Positions 39,426 to 41,901 of a stretch of 41,901 bases of DNA are shown piece after piece (position 1 is the first letter of the stretch; each line of letters opens with the position of its first letter). Source of the stretch: an uncultured Eubacteriales bacterium (lineage in GTDB: Bacteria > Bacillota > Clostridia > Oscillospirales > Oscillospiraceae); contig URTG01000001.1 in NCBI GenBank assembly GCA_900550705.1, forward strand, positions 1-41,901, in the 5' to 3' direction. A program made the translations under genes and the position numbers. The notes beneath the pieces were generated by a model, which saw only the letters and a program-made list of their open reading frames with translations, had not been told where the DNA came from and did no database searches.

Positions 39426-40274
39426 ATGTCGATAGAGTACGGCCGGATCGGAAGGGACCAGGCGGAGGCGTTCCGCCCCCTGCTGCCGGAAGGACGGCAG
39501 ACCCTCCACGGAAAAAATGAACTCGCCATCGGAGCGGTGGAGGACGGCTGCGCCTGCGGCGTTCTGTTGGTTCGGACCAATGAGATGGTGGCAGATATTC
39601 TGCATCTGGCGGTTTCGGAGCCGTATCAGAGACGGGGGATCGCAGACGGAATGCTGGATCTCCTGTGCAGAACTGCGGGGGAGGCCGGCGTTGCGGTGCT
39701 GTGCTCCTTTGCCGCAGCGGGGCGGGACGACCCCCTGTGCCGTCTGCTCACCCATCGGGGGGATTTTACCCTGACGGAGGAGGAGGACTATATCTGCCGC
39801 TTTCCCTGTGACCGGCTGGCAGAGGTGAACCTGAGGGGGGTGCCGTCCGCACCGTGCATCCGGCCCTTTTACTCCCTGCCGGAGTATGTGCAGAACGACC
39901 TGTTTTCCTATCTGGAGCGGGACAACGCAGAGTTTGCCCGGGGACTGCGGGAGGAACGGGGACGGATGCTGCAGCCGCTCTGCCTGTGTGCGCTGAGCAA
40001 TCACGCGGTCCAGGCCGCCGTGTTCTGCCAGAATCGGGACGGCAGTGTGCTGCTGTCCTTCGCCTGCGCCCGGACCGGGCACGTCCGCGCCCTGATGCAG
40101 CTGCTGGAGCGGCTACGGGAGCTGCTGGTCAAGGCGGCGGACAGGGTGCCCTATCTCTATCTCGCTGCGGTCACGCCGGAGAGCCGGAAGCTGATCGAAG
40201 CCCTGCTGCCCGACCGGGAGATCACCAGCCGGTTTTACACGGCGGGCTGGGACATGACTATGATGGAGGGATAG
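39426..40274 (+). CDS. GNAT-family N-acetyltransferase paired with the right-hand effector
   Basis: This 282-aa protein has its start chosen at ATG 39426, 8 nt after GAGGTGG; GTG 39414 overlaps that site. Acetyl-CoA motif: ILHLAVSEPYQRRGIADGMLDLL, with Q68-R-R-G71-I-A73 matching Q/R-x-x-G-x-G/A exactly. The second half (about 135-282) parallels the second half of the left GNAT: compare LPEYVQNDLFSYLE here with LPDYALRQLLRTLE there, and QAAVFCQNRDGSVLLSFACA with ACAVVSPAGEHALVLSQFFT. So the two are paralogues with the same two-part design. Its stop lies 3 nt before the start of the kinase-domain gene. Substrate unknown; pairing with cargo genes at both ends suggests modification or immunity. 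Confidence 0.85.
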   Translation: MSIEYGRIGRDQAEAFRPLLPEGRQTLHGKNELAIGAVEDGCACGVLLVRTNEMVADILHLAVSEPYQRRGIADGMLDLLCRTAGEAGVAVLCSFAAAGRDDPLCRLLTHRGDFTLTEEEDYICRFPCDRLAEVNLRGVPSAPCIRPFYSLPEYVQNDLFSYLERDNAEFARGLREERGRMLQPLCLCALSNHAVQAAVFCQNRDGSVLLSFACARTGHVRALMQLLERLRELLVKAADRVPYLYLAAVTPESRKLIEALLPDREITSRFYTAGWDMTMMEG

Positions 40275-40277
40275 CGT

Positions 40278-41901
40278 ATGCCGGAAACGAAAACGCCGGA
40301 GGAGGTCCAGCGCCGTCACCAGGAGCTGTCTGTGAACGAGGAACAGACGAAGCTGGTGGAGCAGCTGGCGCAGCACGAAGCATTTTCCGGAATGCAAGAG
40401 GAGACCGAAAAAACCGCACAGCCGCTGCGGGCCATCCAACCGCTGGCGCAGACCGGGGGACTGACCTCCGGCGGCGCGGCGGAGGAGCACAAGCGCAAGG
40501 AGAGCAGCTCGGAGCGCAAGCAGAGAGAATCGCTGGAAAAGCAGCGGCGCAAGGCCTCTGCGGCGAGGAGAAAGGCCGACGCGCTGGAGCGCAGCAGGAG
40601 CCAGGAGGGTCCGGTGCAGCAGAAGCGGGAGCAGGAGATCCTGTCCTCCCGACTGAACGCCATCGCCGAGGAGGAGACGGCCGACCGGATGGAGGCGGAA
40701 CGGAGCGGAACCGCCGAGGCCGTGGAAATCCAGAAAAAAGAGGCCAGCCTGAAGGCGCAGGAGGCGCGGGTGGCGGCCTATCACTCCGCTGCGACCCAGA
40801 TGGCTCCCGGCTCCAAGGAACGGGCGCGGCTGATGGCAAAAAAGGAGGCCGAGGTCCTGAAGTGGGACAAGCTGAAACGGGAGCTGAAGGTGGCCAGAAT
40901 GCCGGAGGGTGCAGAAAAAGAGCGGGAGGCGGACACCATCGCGCGCCACGCCAACTTTGACAGACTGAAAAAGCTGTTCCGCAAGCCCACCCGGTATTCC
41001 CATGAGGACGCAGTCCTCCACGCCGCCGGCGGCAAGGTCCTGATTAATCGGGGGCGCGCCACCATGGGCGGCACCAAGGCCATGTACCTGTTTGAGGAGC
41101 AGCCCACGCAGCAGGAGGGACAGGAGCAGACCGCGCCCCAGACCTGGCTGTTCAAGGAGGCCACCGACTGCATTGACAGAGCAAAGCCCTCCGGCGCCGT
41201 GGTTACGGCGGCGGCCTCCAAGCTCCAGCAGCGCCTGCGCGGCGCGCTGTCTATCCCCGCCGAGTGCGTGATGGACGGCGGCCGGGTGGTGGGCTCCATC
41301 CAGCGGCAGGTGCAGAAGGTGCAGTCCGGGGTGGACCTGTTCCGGTGGCAGGCGCAGGAGAATCTGACCCAGCTGCCGGAGACCACCATGCGCGACCTGA
41401 TGAATGAGCATACGCTGGACTGGGTCCTGTGCAATTTCGACACCAAGGGCGAGAATTTTATCAACCAGGCCAACGACCACATCATTTCCTTCGATAAGGA
41501 GGCGTCGTTCAACACGCTGCTGAAAAAGGAAGCCCAGCATATGTCGTATACCTTCAAGCCGCACTCCAACGATACCATTTACAATACCATGTTCAAGGCC
41601 TACGCCGAGGGCAAGCTCGACCTGGACCTGAATGCGAATCTGGAATCGGTCCAGAAGCTGGAGCAGATGAGCCAGGACGAGCTGATTGGGATGTTTCAGA
41701 GCACGCTGGATATCAAATACGGCAAGGCGTCCTCCGACCGGAAGAAGGCCGAGCAGCTGCTGAGAGACCGGCTCGCCGGACTGCGGGAGGAATACTGCAC
41801 CTTCTATACCCAGCTGATTCAGGAGCGAAGGAAGAACATGAGCCGCGATGAGGCGGAATGCGCCCGGCTGGACGGGATGCTGAAGGACGGCAGATTCGTA
41901 T
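40278..41901 (+). CDS. Putative effector: coiled-coil head plus PI3/4-kinase/HipA-like kinase domain (cut by the window end)
   Basis: The frame is open from ATG 40278 (GGAGGG upstream) to the end: 541 residues, 3' truncated. Residues 1-230 are charged, Glu/Lys/Gln/Arg/Ala-rich coiled coil. From about 250 a kinase-like fold appears: GGTKAMYLFEEQ, then TWLFKEA with Lys293 (the nucleotide-binding Lys position, cf. YLFKP), a helix, IPAECVMDGGRVVGSIQRQV (cf. the GS-L/I-Q motif of this superfamily), then LDWVLCNFDTKGENFI with Asp388 and Asn393 (cf. N-x-D-x-x-x-x-N catalytic loop) and IISFDKEASF with Asp406 (metal-binding Asp, cf. DFG). This order matches PI3/4-kinase-like and HipA-like kinases seen in bacterial effectors and toxins. 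The residues past 420 are helical. I infer a delivered phosphotransferase; the substrate could be protein, lipid or nucleotide. Codon use is more A-rich than in the structural genes. Confidence 0.75.
   Translation, partial: MPETKTPEEVQRRHQELSVNEEQTKLVEQLAQHEAFSGMQEETEKTAQPLRAIQPLAQTGGLTSGGAAEEHKRKESSSERKQRESLEKQRRKASAARRKADALERSRSQEGPVQQKREQEILSSRLNAIAEEETADRMEAERSGTAEAVEIQKKEASLKAQEARVAAYHSAATQMAPGSKERARLMAKKEAEVLKWDKLKRELKVARMPEGAEKEREADTIARHANFDRLKKLFRKPTRYSHEDAVLHAAGGKVLINRGRATMGGTKAMYLFEEQPTQQEGQEQTAPQTWLFKEATDCIDRAKPSGAVVTAAASKLQQRLRGALSIPAECVMDGGRVVGSIQRQVQKVQSGVDLFRWQAQENLTQLPETTMRDLMNEHTLDWVLCNFDTKGENFINQANDHIISFDKEASFNTLLKKEAQHMSYTFKPHSNDTIYNTMFKAYAEGKLDLDLNANLESVQKLEQMSQDELIGMFQSTLDIKYGKASSDRKKAEQLLRDRLAGLREEYCTFYTQLIQERRKNMSRDEAECARLDGMLKDGRFV

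Noticed and set aside
1..41901. CRISPR arrays, tRNA or rRNA genes, insertion sequences
   Set aside because: No regularly spaced repeats, tRNA-like cloverleaf, rRNA signature or transposase was seen.

Overview
The window is dominated by one large contractile injection system (CIS) locus, a phage-tail-like nanomachine, on GC-rich DNA. Strong AGGAGG-type ribosome binding sites, sigma-A-like TATAAT promoters, a two-TM histidine kinase with an OmpR-type regulator, and several TM-anchored or secreted proteins point to a monoderm Clostridia genome. A GC-rich gut Oscillospiraceae relative (Flavonifractor/Lawsonibacter-like) is my inference from composition and style only.

Layout. Left edge (minus strand): a 558-aa protein of unknown fold, translationally coupled to a GNAT acetyltransferase. 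A divergent promoter region (about 2714-2855) separates these from one apparent plus-strand operon of 23 genes running from 2913 to a bidirectional terminator at 34943-34984. The operon holds, in order: a CIS-associated accessory protein with an Ig-like end; five genes (4736-13737) for a membrane and cell-wall module, namely a single-TM protein with a possible pseudokinase fold, a HAMP plus degenerate class III cyclase receptor, a TM protein with MORN repeats, a secreted TolC-like coiled-coil protein, and a TM-anchored coiled-coil protein with a copper-amine-oxidase-N-like wall domain; then the injection machine, namely a DUF4255 cap, a beta-rich protein, a DUF4280/PAAR-like tip, sheath, tube, two small assembly proteins (one DUF6760, apparently starting at CTG), a tube-like protein with a roughly 600-residue coiled coil, a 997-aa Gln/Glu/Pro-rich protein, two Afp7-like adaptors, a VgrG-type spike split into two genes, gp25, two baseplate J-type proteins and tail protein I; and finally a STAS-domain protein.

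Right of the terminator lie a histidine kinase (minus) and its response regulator (plus), expressed from face-to-face promoters. They are followed by the CIS AAA+ ATPase, a 73-aa protein, a second GNAT related to the left one, and the start of a large coiled-coil protein with a kinase domain of the PI3/4-kinase/HipA-like type, cut by the window edge.

How it fits together: sheath, tube, cap, baseplate and spike make a complete contractile particle. No capsid, terminase, holin, endolysin or obvious tail fibre is present, which argues against a prophage and makes a free particle with its own receptor-binding fibre less likely. The envelope genes inside the same operon suggest a CIS anchored to, or signalling with, the cell envelope of a monoderm cell. 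The two candidate effectors at the two edges, each paired with a GNAT, look like cargo modules. The membrane anchoring and the effector-GNAT pairing are the parts most likely to be undescribed.
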